Positions 24,000 to 35,192 of a stretch of DNA of 64,000 bases are shown piece after piece. The position numbers and the translations under genes are program-made. The stretch covers positions 5,828,001 through 5,892,000 of the forward strand of contig JAPNXP010000002.1 in the NCBI GenBank assembly GCA_028753945.1, in the 5' to 3' direction. Numbering within the stretch: position 1 is the stretch's first letter; each line of letters begins with the position of its first letter. The notes under the pieces were generated by a model. The model had not been told where the DNA came from. It did no database searches and worked only from the letters and a program-made list of their open reading frames with translations. This DNA comes from Hexactinellida sp. DTS-2022 (lineage: Eukaryota > Porifera > Hexactinellida).

Positions 24000-24125
24000 C
24001 CCTTCGGTCTGGGTCGCTTCGCGACGGATCACTCTCTCACAAAGGTCGCTTCGCGACCTTTGTTCGTTCGTGTTAGGCATTACGCGATGCAATTAATGGC
24101 CGCTTCGCGGCCTTTCCCTCCTCTA
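24000..24125. repeat. Cluster of CGCTTCGCG hairpins
   Basis: GGTCGCTTCGCGACGG, AAAGGTCGCTTCGCGACCTTT-type and GGCCGCTTCGCGGCC palindromes lie within about 110 bases of otherwise AT-rich sequence. They are short perfect stem-loops with a TTC-type loop, resembling hairpins near transposon ends. No gene is present. Confidence 0.6.
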
Positions 24126-24448
24126 AAACACAGTAATATTAATTAATAATAAATAAGTTAACCTGCGACTAGTACATTACACACACTACTTAACGCGCGA
24201 TTAAATTCATTCTGGGTTGTGATTGGTTAATGTAATTTGTTTGGGAAATGATGTGTTATGTATGTTATTCTCATTACTTATTAGTTATTAATTATTAGTT
24301 AATAACATATGATATTGGCTCAATAATTATTAATTAAGGTGGCTCATTTCAGCTCCATTAAAAGGTTAGCTTGTTAGCTCAAATAAATTGAAACCCGTGG
24401 CTGATAAATTATACGCAATTAATTCTTTCAGTAATTTCCTAATTTCCT
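24126..24448. other. AT-rich spacer, no gene seen
   Basis: I see no supported feature between the hairpin cluster and the long hairpin. Confidence 0.4.
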
Positions 24449-24559
24449 AACTCTGGATTTAATCTCTGCATAATAATAATTTAAAGGTGAGAATAAGACC
24501 GCTTCGCGGTCTTATTCTCACCATTAAACTATTATTATGCAGAGATTAAATCCAGAGTT
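24449..24559. repeat. Near-perfect 111-base hairpin (54-bp arms)
   Basis: Arms 24449-24502 and 24506-24559 are inverse complements except at two positions, with a TTC loop at 24503-24505 and the GACCGC/GCGGTC core at the tip. There is no terminal duplication and no ORF. The arm identity implies recent origin or conservation. Confidence 0.85.
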
Positions 24560-24725
24560 GCAAAATATTTGCTTCAATTGATCGTAATAATTAACATTAT
24601 ACATCCCATGTTTGGCAGAACCAAAATCCTAGTATACTTAACTTAATTACGGACAAACATCCAAATAAACAACAATTGAACTTTTAATATCTAAATATCA
24701 GAGTAGTGAATTCAAAAAATTATTA

Positions 24726-24955
24726 GTAGGGCGATTCTAAGTGGGGCGACATGACTTCTAAGTGGGGCGACGTTACTTCTAAGTGGGGCGATTCTAAGTG
24801 GGACGACGTTACTTCTAAGTGGGGCGATTCTAAGTGGGACGACGTTACTTCCAAGTGGGGCGATTCTAAGTGGGACGCCGTTACTTCTAAGTGGGCGATT
24901 CTAAGTAGGACGACATTACTTCTAAGTGGGACGACGTTACTTCCAAGTGGGGCGA
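24726..24955 (+). repeat. 33-bp tandem array
   Basis: Alternating 15- and 18-base pieces (GATTCTAAGTGGGGC and GACGTTACTTCTAAGTGG) form a 33-base period repeated about seven times with few changes. Because 33 is divisible by 3, one frame stays open and reads a T-S-K-W-G-D / S-K-W-D pattern. I regard it as a minisatellite. Confidence 0.75.
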
Positions 24956-25012
24956 CATCTCATCAGGAAATATCTCTAAAGGTGAGAGAATACAGTAAAT
25001 GCTACATATATA

Positions 25013-25468
25013 CAGTAAACTCAACTTAAAGAGGTCAACTGCTAATTGGATAATTTGTTCTGGATTAGAACCAAGCCCATAGAAATAGAAGCATATAAAA
25101 ACTATACTCTTGTATACGTAGTCGGCACATTAAATTCTGGGAATTAGGTCAAATTTCGGTTAATCGAGTTTTAGAGTTATATTAGGTATTCTTGGGATGA
25201 TTGAGTGTAAAATATTCGCAGTTGAAAAATACAAAAGCTGAATTAAGCGGGTGAATATTGGGTTATTAAGTGTTCAAAATTACAACAGCAAACGTATTTA
25301 TGCCACCCATGTAGAAGAGTGAATGTTAATCTATTCATCTCATCGAAGTATCGGATATAGTTAATTCGTCAAGACTCAAAATAGTATAATTTCGGTTAAT
25401 TGGGTTCTCCGCTTAATCGCATCAAATTAAACTCGGATCATTGTGACCCGATTAAGAGGAGATCACTG
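25013..25468. mobile_element. pogo/Tigger-like MITE
   Basis: The left end TACAGTAAACTCAACTTAAA and right end GAGGAGATCACTGTA are flanked by TA (25011-25012 and 25469-25470). Inside are segments such as CGGTTAAT and CTTAATCG near both sides, typical of pogo-type ends. It is 456 bp and non-coding. A similar end fragment is at 60460-60555. Confidence 0.6.
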
Positions 25469-25470
25469 TA

Positions 25471-25777
25471 TTAGTAAAGAATCTAAATTAAACAAGGGAA
25501 GTTATAGTTACTTAACTTACTTCTGCAGTAACAAACCTGATAATTAACTTTAACTGTGGCATACAGTCATGAAACATAGCTGTATCACTCCATAACCAAT
25601 TCAATTGAGCACAAATGAATGGTCAGAGGGATCTCATTCACATCCATCAGGAGAATCACACTACAGTAGATAGTACATTGCAACTGTGGGTATACAGCTA
25701 TGATATACAGCTGAATCACTCCCCAACCATAGAATGGTCAGAGGAATCTCAAATACTGATGTAACCTTATTGAGCTA
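25471..25777. other. No gene seen
   Basis: Contains a loose 100-bp direct repeat (ACTGTGGCATACAG / CTGTGGGTATACAG, GAATGGTCAGAGG twice) but nothing else I can support. Confidence 0.4.
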
Positions 25778-25781
25778 TTAA

Positions 25782-26500
25782 GGTTAAATTACCCCACGTG
25801 AATGAAAGTTCTTGTATTAATCTGTAATTGTGAGAAATATATACCTATACGATACAAATCAATAAACCAAAAAGAAAATGTCCCTATCTATTATACTTTT
25901 TATTTTTTGTCGGTTTCAAAATTTGGCTAATACAAATCTCCCATAGGGCGATTTCCAAAAGTGGTGGTCGATATTATGCGGTAATTTGGCAATGCAATTA
26001 TCAATGTTTGTCATCAGAATCAATATTTAAAGATTATAAGCGTACGGAGTAGGTAGACGGTTTACATTTTTGAATTATGACTTGGAATTTTTTTTATCAA
26101 GCATTTTATCAAATTTCGCATGAAAAGATGACCTTTTTATTCATTTTTTGGTTTCAAAAGGTCGCAATATTTTTTATTTAGATCTTATCAAAATTCTAAA
26201 CCACTCACCAACCGCCCATAACGATGATCTTTCTGATAGATCACACAGTACAGGTCTTTAGCAAATAATGATCTTGCAAACTACACACTTATCAGGTGGA
26301 GTCTGAAAAAATCCCCCTATGGGACTTTTGTATTAGCATAATACTGCAAGCCCAATAATTTCGAATTTATAGAAGATAATTAGATTTCGTTTTCAGTTTC
26401 GATATAGCTATAATCTCTTCCATCATATATGTGAAATTCAAACTCCCACCTTCAAAACTAAATTCATGTGTTTTTTGGGTGAATCTGCCGTAATTTAACC
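25782..26500 (+). mobile_element. F1 MITE, intact copy
   Basis: GGTTAAATTACCCCACGTG at the left and TAATTTAACC at the right lie inside TTAA (25778-25781 and 26501-26504). At 719 bp it is co-linear with the copies at 11811 (interrupted) and 61635 (inverted). It is non-coding. Confidence 0.92.
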
Positions 26501-26570
26501 TTAAGGCCGCATAGCTTCAAGATGAAAACAGTAGAAATAGTTTTTTTGTCCATTTGATTGATTACATTGA

Positions 26571-27470
26571 CTAGGCGACAAAAAAATCCGATTCATAAAT
26601 ATATCCGGTTAGTAGACCATGGATATACACGTGGTCTAGTCTCCACTTGTTGCAATCACTATCGGTTGCAATAATGGAGACGATGTCTATGCCAGCTAAA
26701 GCTCCTAGCATCCTTAATTCTACATCAGTACCCCATGCATGAGCAGCGGAAATGCGTTGTACGTGCTCATGCAATTCCTGCTCAGAGTAAAAAAGCGATT
26801 TTTCCATAACATTAGGAAAGTGTTGTGGACTTGACATGAATCTACAAATCAGATTCTGCTTTAGCATTTCAAATTTCGATTCAGTACCAAATATGCATAT
26901 GGGATAATGCTCGATACAAACAATTAACATCGGCAAATATGGTACTAAAGAAATATTCATGTGAAATGTATTTGTCAATCTATTTTCCAGTGAACAGTAG
27001 TATTGCTTGTAATTATGAATAAGAGGCCGAAGTAATGGTTCTCTAGTCATTAAAATTGGTTCGACATCTAACCCAATACTACTGGCAATCCGCCTTTGCA
27101 TAAGGGGAGTCTAGTTATTTATGGAACAGTTGAGCAAATTAATATCCATAGTATGTACCGGGGCTGTGATAATACCATCAACATCAAATCTGGCAAAACA
27201 GTAATCATGGGAGACTGGGTAGATTGGGAATCCAAGAATGGACTGAGGATATTATCACTGAATTCAGTTAGCTTAGGTTTCTTATTGAGTGGCTCAGAAT
27301 CACCTGGTACAGATACCATTTTTGCAGGACTAAAGACCCGGTCTTCGGAATCAGACTGCGAAAGGGGAGAGCATGGAAGAGATACATCCATCGTACATGT
27401 ATCCTGAGTAGAGTGCGCCACATTACCCAAATGATTCTGGAATACCTCACGGTATACTACATTCTTAGCA
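26571..27470 (-). pseudogene. OTU-type cysteine protease domain protein, frameshifted
   Basis: Read on the minus strand from 27470. The first part (27470-27140) has LPCSPLSQSDSED and a basic EPLNKKPKL stretch that could be a nuclear signal. After a frameshift the frame 27101-26571 begins MQRRIASSIGLD. In the next frame at about 26900-26945 lies the OTU catalytic motif (ADVNCLYRALS, cysteine at about 26920). The frame then returns with GTESKFEML and ends with HAWGTDVELRMLGALAGIDI (about 26690-26750), the typical W-G-x-x-x-E-L segment. A catalytic histidine is not identified. OTU domains cleave ubiquitin chains and are also carried by transposons; which applies here is unknown. The N-terminus is cut by an F4 copy. 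Confidence 0.6.
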
Positions 27471-27471
27471 A

Positions 27472-27826
27472 GGAGATACAATGGTAGATTTTCGACACCC
27501 GATAACCCCCAATTATTATTGTGTTTTTGGACAGTACAAGTTATTCTAAGAAGGATGTAGAAACTCAGAATTTCTAAAATCGAAAAATTTAAATTAGATA
27601 TTGATTGTTTAAAATAGCATAATAGCGAATCCATACTAGTCAACGGCATTTCTAGCAATTTTCTTTGTTTGGCGCAAATTCTAATTTAATGCCAATTTAA
27701 CTCTACTCTATTATTACAAGTTTTCCCCCCACACAGAATTATCAATTTCGATTATATTCTTTTTATCTATAGATTTTCAAATAATCACTCGATTATATCA
27801 GAAATTTGGCATTATATAATTATTAA
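27472..27826 (+). mobile_element. F4 MITE, partial copy
   Basis: It starts GGAGATAC and carries the CGACACCCGATAACCCCCAA subterminal motif, following the copy at 9085 for about 355 bp. It ends at TTAA (27823-27826), after which unrelated sequence begins. Its insertion or rearrangement removed the N-terminal coding part of the OTU protein. Confidence 0.75.
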
Positions 27827-27829
27827 GTG

Positions 27830-29676
27830 CAGTTCCCGACGATGTGCTTATAACCGGCATCCACTGTACTACCTAGGCGACAATAAAAACCGAATATTTG
27901 ATACGAATTGTACTAATACTAAAACAATCCAACAAAGTTTCAAGACAAAAACTACAATGAGGCAAAAACAGGTTCTACAAACCCGATTTCGACTGCAACC
28001 AGTTGTTTTCCTGTTATTCAGTGATATTCGGTTGAAGAAATAATTTTCACAATCATTTCTTGATTACCGAAATTGAAATTCAAGTTTACAATAATGTTAT
28101 TTTTTGGAATTAATAATACAGTGGTGGGCAAGGTTTTCTTTTCAATTTTTGGGAGGTGGGAGTTCTTTAAGATTTGTTAATACGTAGTTTTAATTTTATA
28201 TATTCTGACATATTGTTTCATAAGTTAAGCTTTTAGTCCATTTCATGAAAGAGATTGCTCTGCAGAGTTCGTCTATAAAGGACTCTATTTAGCAACACAC
28301 AGGTTGAAATAATCGATAGGATATCGAGATAATCAGGTTTAAATTAGGTCCGCTCGCAGATTATATCTGCATAAATTTGCTGTCCCATCCCAGAAATCGT
28401 GCATATTAGAACAACCCTAACACGACCGTATTTCTCCGAATAAGCGCGGGCAATAAAATGGTACTTACATTTCCATTAGTTTATAACTGAAGTGCTACAT
28501 TGATTAGGAAATTTCGGTATGTTTACTGTAGCTGAGGACCATTAGAATCAACATAAATATATTTTCTGAATTTTCCAATAAAATTTGAGCGGAAATTTGG
28601 CCCATTAAAATAATAGACTCGGGGCTTTTAGGGGAAACATGATGTGTACAAAAAAACTAAATACCCCAACTATCGTCTACTATTATTAGGTCAACCGAAT
28701 ACATTCAGTACCCAACCAAATACCGACATTCTGTCAACAACCCAATATCATTACTTTACAACTTCCTTATACTACAAACATGGTTATTAAAACAAATTTT
28801 AGGTTAGTGTAAAGACAATCCAGGTCCCTTTAAAGGATTTTCAACATAAATGAAACCGGTTAAAACGAAAATTCAGATAAAAAGAACAAAATTTGACGGT
28901 CCATTGGCGTATTAACGTGGTTCTACTGTTTGTATTTGCAAAATAGTATTTCAAGCAACAGAACAGAAAGATACGTTTGCAAACTTTAATTAGAAAGAGT
29001 TTGAATTAGAAAAATCACATTATGTTTGATAGGTTTGCTGGGGTTGCTGGGGTGGTGGCGGCTGGGTAGTAAATAGGAGGTTGGCCACCATCCTAAGATA
29101 ATTAAGTAATAAATTCTTGTTTCTAAAAGAAACTTGCAGTAAATATTATAAAATTTCACCATTTCAAGTATTATTCAATTTATTTCCAGAACTATTAACC
29201 TAATTAAACTTCGGCTTTTGTTATTTGAAAACATTATAAACAATATATTTCAGATCTGTGTGAGAGTTATTACTAATTCCCTATATAAATAATTACCTCC
29301 TCGGTGTTAGATGTCTGAATGTGATATAGAAAAGAAAGAAATATATTAAACAAAATTCTTAACTGTGTCGACTATGTAATGAGCCTTATTGAAATGAATG
29401 CCTCTTTAGTTATCTATTCTTTCGGTGTCCTCTGCACTAGCTAGAGTTTACATTATTAAAAACAAATTTTTTATGATATTTCCCTTGGGATAATTTAATT
29501 ACTCCCCACATACATAAATAATTGGACATTGGACAATGAATACCAGGCTTTCATCCAGACAATCTTATCTGCGAGCCTAGATTAAGTTTGAGATTGCTCA
29601 CATACGCCTAAATACTCAATTTATATAACGTCTATGGGAACATCTCTAAATTTGCCTTGAAGAAACCCTGTTGAAG
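27830..29676. other. AT-rich stretch, no gene seen
   Basis: About 1.85 kb without a frame of useful length or recognisable terminal repeats. The sequence just after 27826 (GTGCAGTTCCCGACG) looks like the start of something inserted at the TTAA, but I found no partner end. Confidence 0.4.
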
Positions 29677-29885
29677 CAGTGGCGGTTTCCCGGGGAGCAG
29701 GGTGGGCAGCAGCCCCCTCTCCTCCCCCTATAAAATTTTATCCCTAGTATAAATAATAAGCTGCTCGCCCACGCTACGCGCGTTCTTACAAATTGCACTC
29801 GGGCCTGCGACCTCGCTTGTATTCAAAGCAGATACCTTTTCAAATTACACGCCGGTTGTATTTTTAAATACATATTCCAATAGAC
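29677..29885 (+). mobile_element. hAT-type 5' terminus, solo
   Basis: CAGTGGCGGTTTCCCGGGG followed by a C-rich stretch is a typical hAT start. No matching right end or 8-bp duplication was found in the window, and F2 begins at 29890, so I call it a fragment only. Confidence 0.4.
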
Positions 29886-30451
29886 TTAAGGTTCAGGTAT
29901 ACTATAATGCACTTCTACAAAAGTATTTGCCCCATTTACTTGAAATTTTTAAAGCGGATTATGAATCATCCTTCTATTTACAAAAATGCAAAAATATTTC
30001 AATGACAAGTAACAGGGAAATTTTAGGTTTTCAAATTACATCAATTTGTGTTAGAGATTTTTAGTATTAAAATGAACCTTTCAATAGTAAATACTCTTTA
30101 ATTAAATGCGTTTACTTATATCTTGTTTATCCAGTAGCGTAGCAATAGGCGGTTCAGGCGGTTCATTGAACCAGGGCCCCCGATGTCTCGGGGGCCCCCA
30201 AAGGCATACCTGCCAACCTATTTGTGTAATGTCCCTGTACAGGGCTCCAAATTTCATCTGTACATTGGCCAAAATCCCTATACACCTCCCAAAATCTTTC
30301 TCGCTCACTGCGCTCGCTCGTTCGGGGAATTACTATGCGTACACTTATATATATAAAAATTAGCACTTTGGAAAATAAAAAGCATAAATTATATACTGTA
30401 CAGGGAATCCCTGTACGCTTAAATAAATATATAAACCACCTTGTGCCTTAA

Positions 30452-31841
30452 CGGTGTCCAAGGACGGGAATTTTTGATTAATGAAAGGATTATCATAATG
30501 AGCATTTATTTCCATTAGTGAAGTATCACTGAGGGCTGGGGTGAGCATAACTTAGAAGTCGGTAATACACTTCTAGTACAAATTTTTGTGGCTAAGTATA
30601 GATAGTTTCAATATTAGAATAAGAGCGTCTATCTATATAACATAGTTTAAATGCATTAGTAAACTGATTCATACTTGTACTATAATGTTCTAATTCAATA
30701 CTTAACTTCTAATAGGTCTATTATTACCGCCCCGTTGACTCAGGTAGCGATTAATTACTTTTATGAGGCAATAATTAATTATGAAGGCTCCGGAGTCCGA
30801 AAAAGTATATATTATCATCGAAATTTCAATGTTAGAGCATTATAAACATGAATTTTTGCTAATTTCTGCGAAAAAAAAAAACCTGGTTTGAAGGTAAGTA
30901 TCATTCATTGTGTATAAAAAATTTTGAGTCTTAAACTAAACTATCTTTCTCAAAAAAGTCCGGCATTTAGTCCGGCATCTGGTCAATCCAAATATTCCAA
31001 GAAAAATGGCAAAGATGGGGTGCAATCTTGTGGAATATTGTTTCATACCTTATAAAACTTTACCTTCAAACTTGAAATGGATCATTGATATTTCTAGGAA
31101 GTTAGAGCTAAGCTCTCGCATATCAATTTATTTCAAGGTTTATTGTCACATCACTGAAATGACACCACCATATATGGGAATGTGAATTTATAGGATTGTA
31201 ACCATATGTATAATGGTCTCATTTGTTCTTCCAATGAGTTGGTGATGGGATATTGATGTGATTTGATGGTTAGAGCTAAGCTCTAGAGTTTATACTTTCG
31301 TTGATGTAAATTTTGCTGTGTCATCAAAATTGGGCACATTACATGCCCATATAGGGATCATTTTGAAAACGGAGGGTGTTAGAGTCCCAAAATGTATTAT
31401 GAACGTATAGGAAGTCGGGTATTGCGAGCATTTTGAGACGTATATTTTTATTCTAGCTGCTCGGGTGTCTGAGAAAAAAAATGGACATAAAAACGTACCC
31501 TCGAATGAGATTATAGACCATAAATGTTTAGATTTTCACTTTTTGCGTATTTTTTTTGATCAATTGTTGTTTATTTTCGTCATTGATTGCTAGGATAGAG
31601 TTCTGATACCACAAATTCTACCATTGTTTAGGAATACAGTACAGATAATCGTTATAGGTGGTGAAACCAGTGATTCGCTGTACAAAATGACTCACAGCTC
31701 AGAATATACGCTTGGAAGAGATTCAAAACCATGTACAAACGTTATTTATAGTCCTTCTTCCGTGCTTGGACAATAAATAATAAATTGAATTCAGTGTATT
31801 TCTTATGGAAATTTCCCATTATTCTCCTTCCTTGGACACCC
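30452..31841 (+). mobile_element. F3 element, copy B (both ends present)
   Basis: CGGTGTCCAAGGA and TCCTTGGACACC(C) are inverted ends inside TTAA (30448-30451 and 31842-31845). The left half has a decayed heat-shock element and a consensus donor. The right half (from about 31070) has AGAGCTAAGCTCT, CCATATATGGG and TCATCAAAATTGGGCACAT. This complete copy defines the F3 boundaries. Confidence 0.85.
30672..30899 (+). promoter_or_regulatory. Decayed heat-shock element, small ORF and consensus splice donor of F3 copy B
   Basis: TTGTACTATAATGTTCTA near 30672-30690 is the degenerate counterpart of the heat-shock element. An ATG at 30781 opens a 36-codon frame (starting M-K-A-P-E-S-E-K-V) that stops at 30889-30891. 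Two bases later AAG|GTAAGT (GT at 30894) matches the animal donor consensus exactly. Confidence 0.5.
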
Positions 31842-31845
31842 TTAA

Positions 31846-33886
31846 GGGTAATCTGTATTGATATTCGGGCGTTCACGGTGAATCTCAGAATTGCATAATT
31901 TACTACTAGGAATACTCTAGATGAGATAGAGATTGACTTCTATGATTTTTTTTTCTTAATTTTCAATCAAGATGGTGTTTTTTAATAAAATATGACGTCG
32001 ACTTCCTTATATGGGCATGACATTTTTTCAAAATTGTTGAATCTTTTTGAATTTTTGAACATATTATTATGAGACTATTTCCTCTCAGTGATAATTTTTA
32101 TTTTATATATTTTTGCAGAAGAAACGATGCTAAAGGCCATTTTTTCAAAATAATCATAAAACGCAGTCGTGCACTAAACTATAGTTATAAAATGTTAGAA
32201 GAAAAAAATTTCAAATCTAGTTCAAGGGTCTGAGAATGTATCATGTGTTACCCCAGAGAAATTTTTTGACTTTCTGATTATTATTTTTGGTTTTATAAGC
32301 ATTCTAAGGCTGCGGCCCACGAATTTTTCCGAATTTCAAAATCAAAAGAGGTGATAAAATTCTACACTGCCATATATTGTTCCCAAAATTAAAAATTTCG
32401 GAATCTACAGGTCAAAATATACAGGTTCACGTCAAAAAGTTCAGGAATATGTCAAAAATTAGGAAATTAGGGGCATAAAAGAATATGAAGGGTATGCAAG
32501 TACCCGGTGATCATATATTACTGTGGGAAATTGGACAGCAGAATAATTCTGTTATTCTTCATAAAAATGCGCCAGCTTCCTATCTATGCGTAGCATTTGT
32601 TTTCAACACTTTTACAATAATATATCATGAGTTATGACCAATTTATGACTATGGTTTTGTCTGTTTTGTCATATTTTCACACCTCAAGGCCCTCAAATAT
32701 ACAATAATGTATTATATAAAACACCAATTTGGTAATACAAATATGGAAATAGCATTTGCGCACAAAATGAGACGTTACACAACACGATCCAATCATTATT
32801 CGATAAGTTATGGACTTTTGGGCCACAGAAGGGGGCAAAAAATCTGACATTTCACACCTGGTGATATTTCAGAAACGCTTTGAGATAAAATGATCATAGG
32901 CATTAGAAAATACTGTAAATACCTGACTTGCTATACGTTTATAATACATTTTAGGACTCTAAGTGTCACACTTTTTAACATGACCATATATGGTAATTTG
33001 ATGTGCCCAATTTTGATGACGAAGCAAATATTGTAACTCTTGATCTCTGGATAGCAGAGACTAGCTCTAAAATTCTAGTCACATCATGATTCTATTTCTT
33101 ACTCATTGGATAAACTTTTGGGATTATATTATAATTCGAATGATGTGTTCTGATTTCAAATGCCCAAATATGGTGGTGTCAAAGTGGCAATATGTTAAAA
33201 AGCTGACAAAAATCCAACTTCTGATCCAAATGAGATAGAGCTTAGCTCTAAATTGCTAAAAATAGTCTAATTCAATTTCAAATGACATTATCTATTTTAT
33301 GCAGTTTAGGAACTCCTTTCCTCGCACTTTCATATTCTGGACTCAGCCACTTCGACACAAATTAATTAAATGCTAATTATGAAGGTGTAAAAAAAGACCA
33401 TTTGGGCATATGGATGTAAAAAAGAGAATTTTTATTCTAGAAAGTCAAACTTTTTTTTAAAATGCTCAGTATATGTAGGCGCATGTTTTAAAAGCGGGCA
33501 GTTTTGGCAATATAATACAAAAAAATTGAATTAGAATACTTTTAATGAAAAATAGTGGTTTTTTTTTGACCAATTTCACAAAAATGACAATAACATAGAG
33601 TAGATTAAAGAAAAAGCATATTTCGGTTCGATTTAAAACATTGAGTATTGACTCAGGTATATTTTATAATTGACATGTTTCGCGCTAAAAACTAACATAA
33701 AAATTTTTTTTAAATATTTGGCTAGTATGGATTAGGCCTATATTGACATTGTCTAGTTCATAACTAAGGATATATACATAGTAGAACTCTAATATTTTCA
33801 GGGATATCTTAGATATATTAGTACTATCCAAAAACGCAATAAAAACATTAGGTCGTCGGGTGTCAAAATATCAGTACAGAGCACCC
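31846..33886 (+). mobile_element. F5 element, copy 1 (2041 bp)
   Basis: The ends GGGTAATCTGTATTGATATT and, from the right, GGGTGCTCTGTACTGATATT lie inside TTAA (31842-31845, shared with F3; 33887-33890). It is near-identical to F5 copy 2 at 35864-37905 in inverse orientation. There is no ORF above about 60 residues. The interior carries the F3-like module (CCATATATGG, GCCCAATTTTGATGA, GAGCTTAGCTCT) and the F4-like subterminal motif. Confidence 0.92.
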
Positions 33887-34580
33887 TTAATGTGGTCAAT
33901 GCAGAATACATGGCAGAATATATAGTATCATCACTGTAGACATTTTAGGCATTATTTGACTCATAATTAGTAATTTAAAATCCAAGTACGCCTGTACAGA
34001 ACATCCAAAATGGTTCAAATCCCTGTACGGTTGGCAGGTATACAAACTTTCCAAAGTTCTCCATATGCAGATAAAATTCAATCTACTTCGTAAAATTCGG
34101 GAATGCCATTTCCGAACCCAAATTTACCGCCGCGAACCTCCTTAAAATATACTACTCCAATTTGAACTAGTGGGGCCACGGACCCCTGCACATACTTTTG
34201 AACCGGGGCCCCCGAAACCTAGCTACGCCACTGTGTTTATCCTGCATATGTAGACTAGGATTGTTCAAATTTTATATATTTTTAATTTTCTTGAATAGTA
34301 CGTGATGTCAAATATTTAATCAAAAATTTCCTATCCATATCCGCAAAGCTTTGCAACTATTTCTAATTGAATAAATAGCAAACGATGCATGATGTATCTA
34401 TACGAAATCTATCCGAAACCGTTGAGATTTTGATTCTACTTGCAAAACTGAAAAAGTTTCTTATTTACATAAATCTGAAAATGTTAGTTTTGAGATAGAG
34501 GGTTTTGAAAAAATCTTTTTGAATATTTTGTTCCAGGATTGAGGTGACCAAAGTGTGTCAAATGGAAAATTAACTGTAGA

Positions 34581-35043
34581 CTGCCTAACTGATACCCATT
34601 GTAACAGGAGGAAAACAGTTCGATCAAATAATACAAATTTCTTGAAAATTCGGATTTAGTACATTGTTTTGTACTCTCCATCGATTTCATTCAAAAAAAT
34701 CAAAATTTTCTGAAATTGTTATGATGACGTAGCATAAAAGTGAACTGCTCCACTTGCCTGCACTTGCTTTTGTAAATTCTAAATGTTACAATTTCATCGT
34801 AGAAATACCTGAAGGAAGATATTATACTAATAATATCTATTTAGTATATTTGGTTTGACTATTACAGAGTTGTGATAGATATAACTCAAATATATGTATT
34901 TTTTGTAATCCATGTTTCATTAATTTAATTTAATACCATTTCTATGTAAGTTGTTAAATTAGGACCTTAGTCAGAATATTGTTTACAATAAGCAAACCTG
35001 ACTGTATTTGAACTAGAGTGACACGTGACATGATCTATCAATA
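34581..35043. other. AT-rich stretch, no gene seen
   Basis: I see nothing I can support between the F2 remnant and the next hAT element. Confidence 0.4.
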
Positions 35044-35192
35044 CTCTAGTTCAGTGTTTCTCAAACTTTTTTAGTACAGCGCCCCCCTGTCAACAATTAC
35101 CCTCGATACCGCCCCCCCCTCCATAAAGTATTAATATTACATTTTATATTTGTTTAACAAATCCGTATTTGATTTAATGAATCAGCACTATA

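Larger units (their letters stand above)
30132..34233. mobile_element. hAT non-autonomous element carrying F3 and F5
   Basis: The termini are CAGTAGCGTAGCAATAGG at the left and, from the right inward, CAGTGGCGTAGCTAGG. The 8-bp duplication TGTTTATC lies at 30124-30131 and 34234-34241, the hAT signature. GC-rich ends include GGGCCCCCGA. Most of the interior is two TTAA elements, F3 (30452-31841) and F5 (31846-33886). Without them it is about 0.67 kb, with no transposase. Confidence 0.92.
29890..34580 (-). mobile_element. F2 MITE split by a 4.1-kb hAT element
   Basis: The terminus GGTTCAGGTATACT follows TTAA (29886-29889). The F2 body runs to about 30131 and resumes at 34242 (matching the F2 copy at 12529 in the opposite orientation, for example GATTGAGGTGACCAAAGTGT at about 34535) and fades near 34580 without its second terminus. 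The interruption is the hAT element at 30132-34233. Confidence 0.8.

Noticed and set aside
24751..25029. 92-residue frame with T-S-K-W-G-D repeats as a gene
   Set aside because: It is generated by the 33-bp tandem array and ends in unrelated sequence; no start context or homologue.
30102..30366. Frames at the hAT left end as genes
   Set aside because: They span the hAT terminus and its 8-bp duplication; no homologue or start signal.
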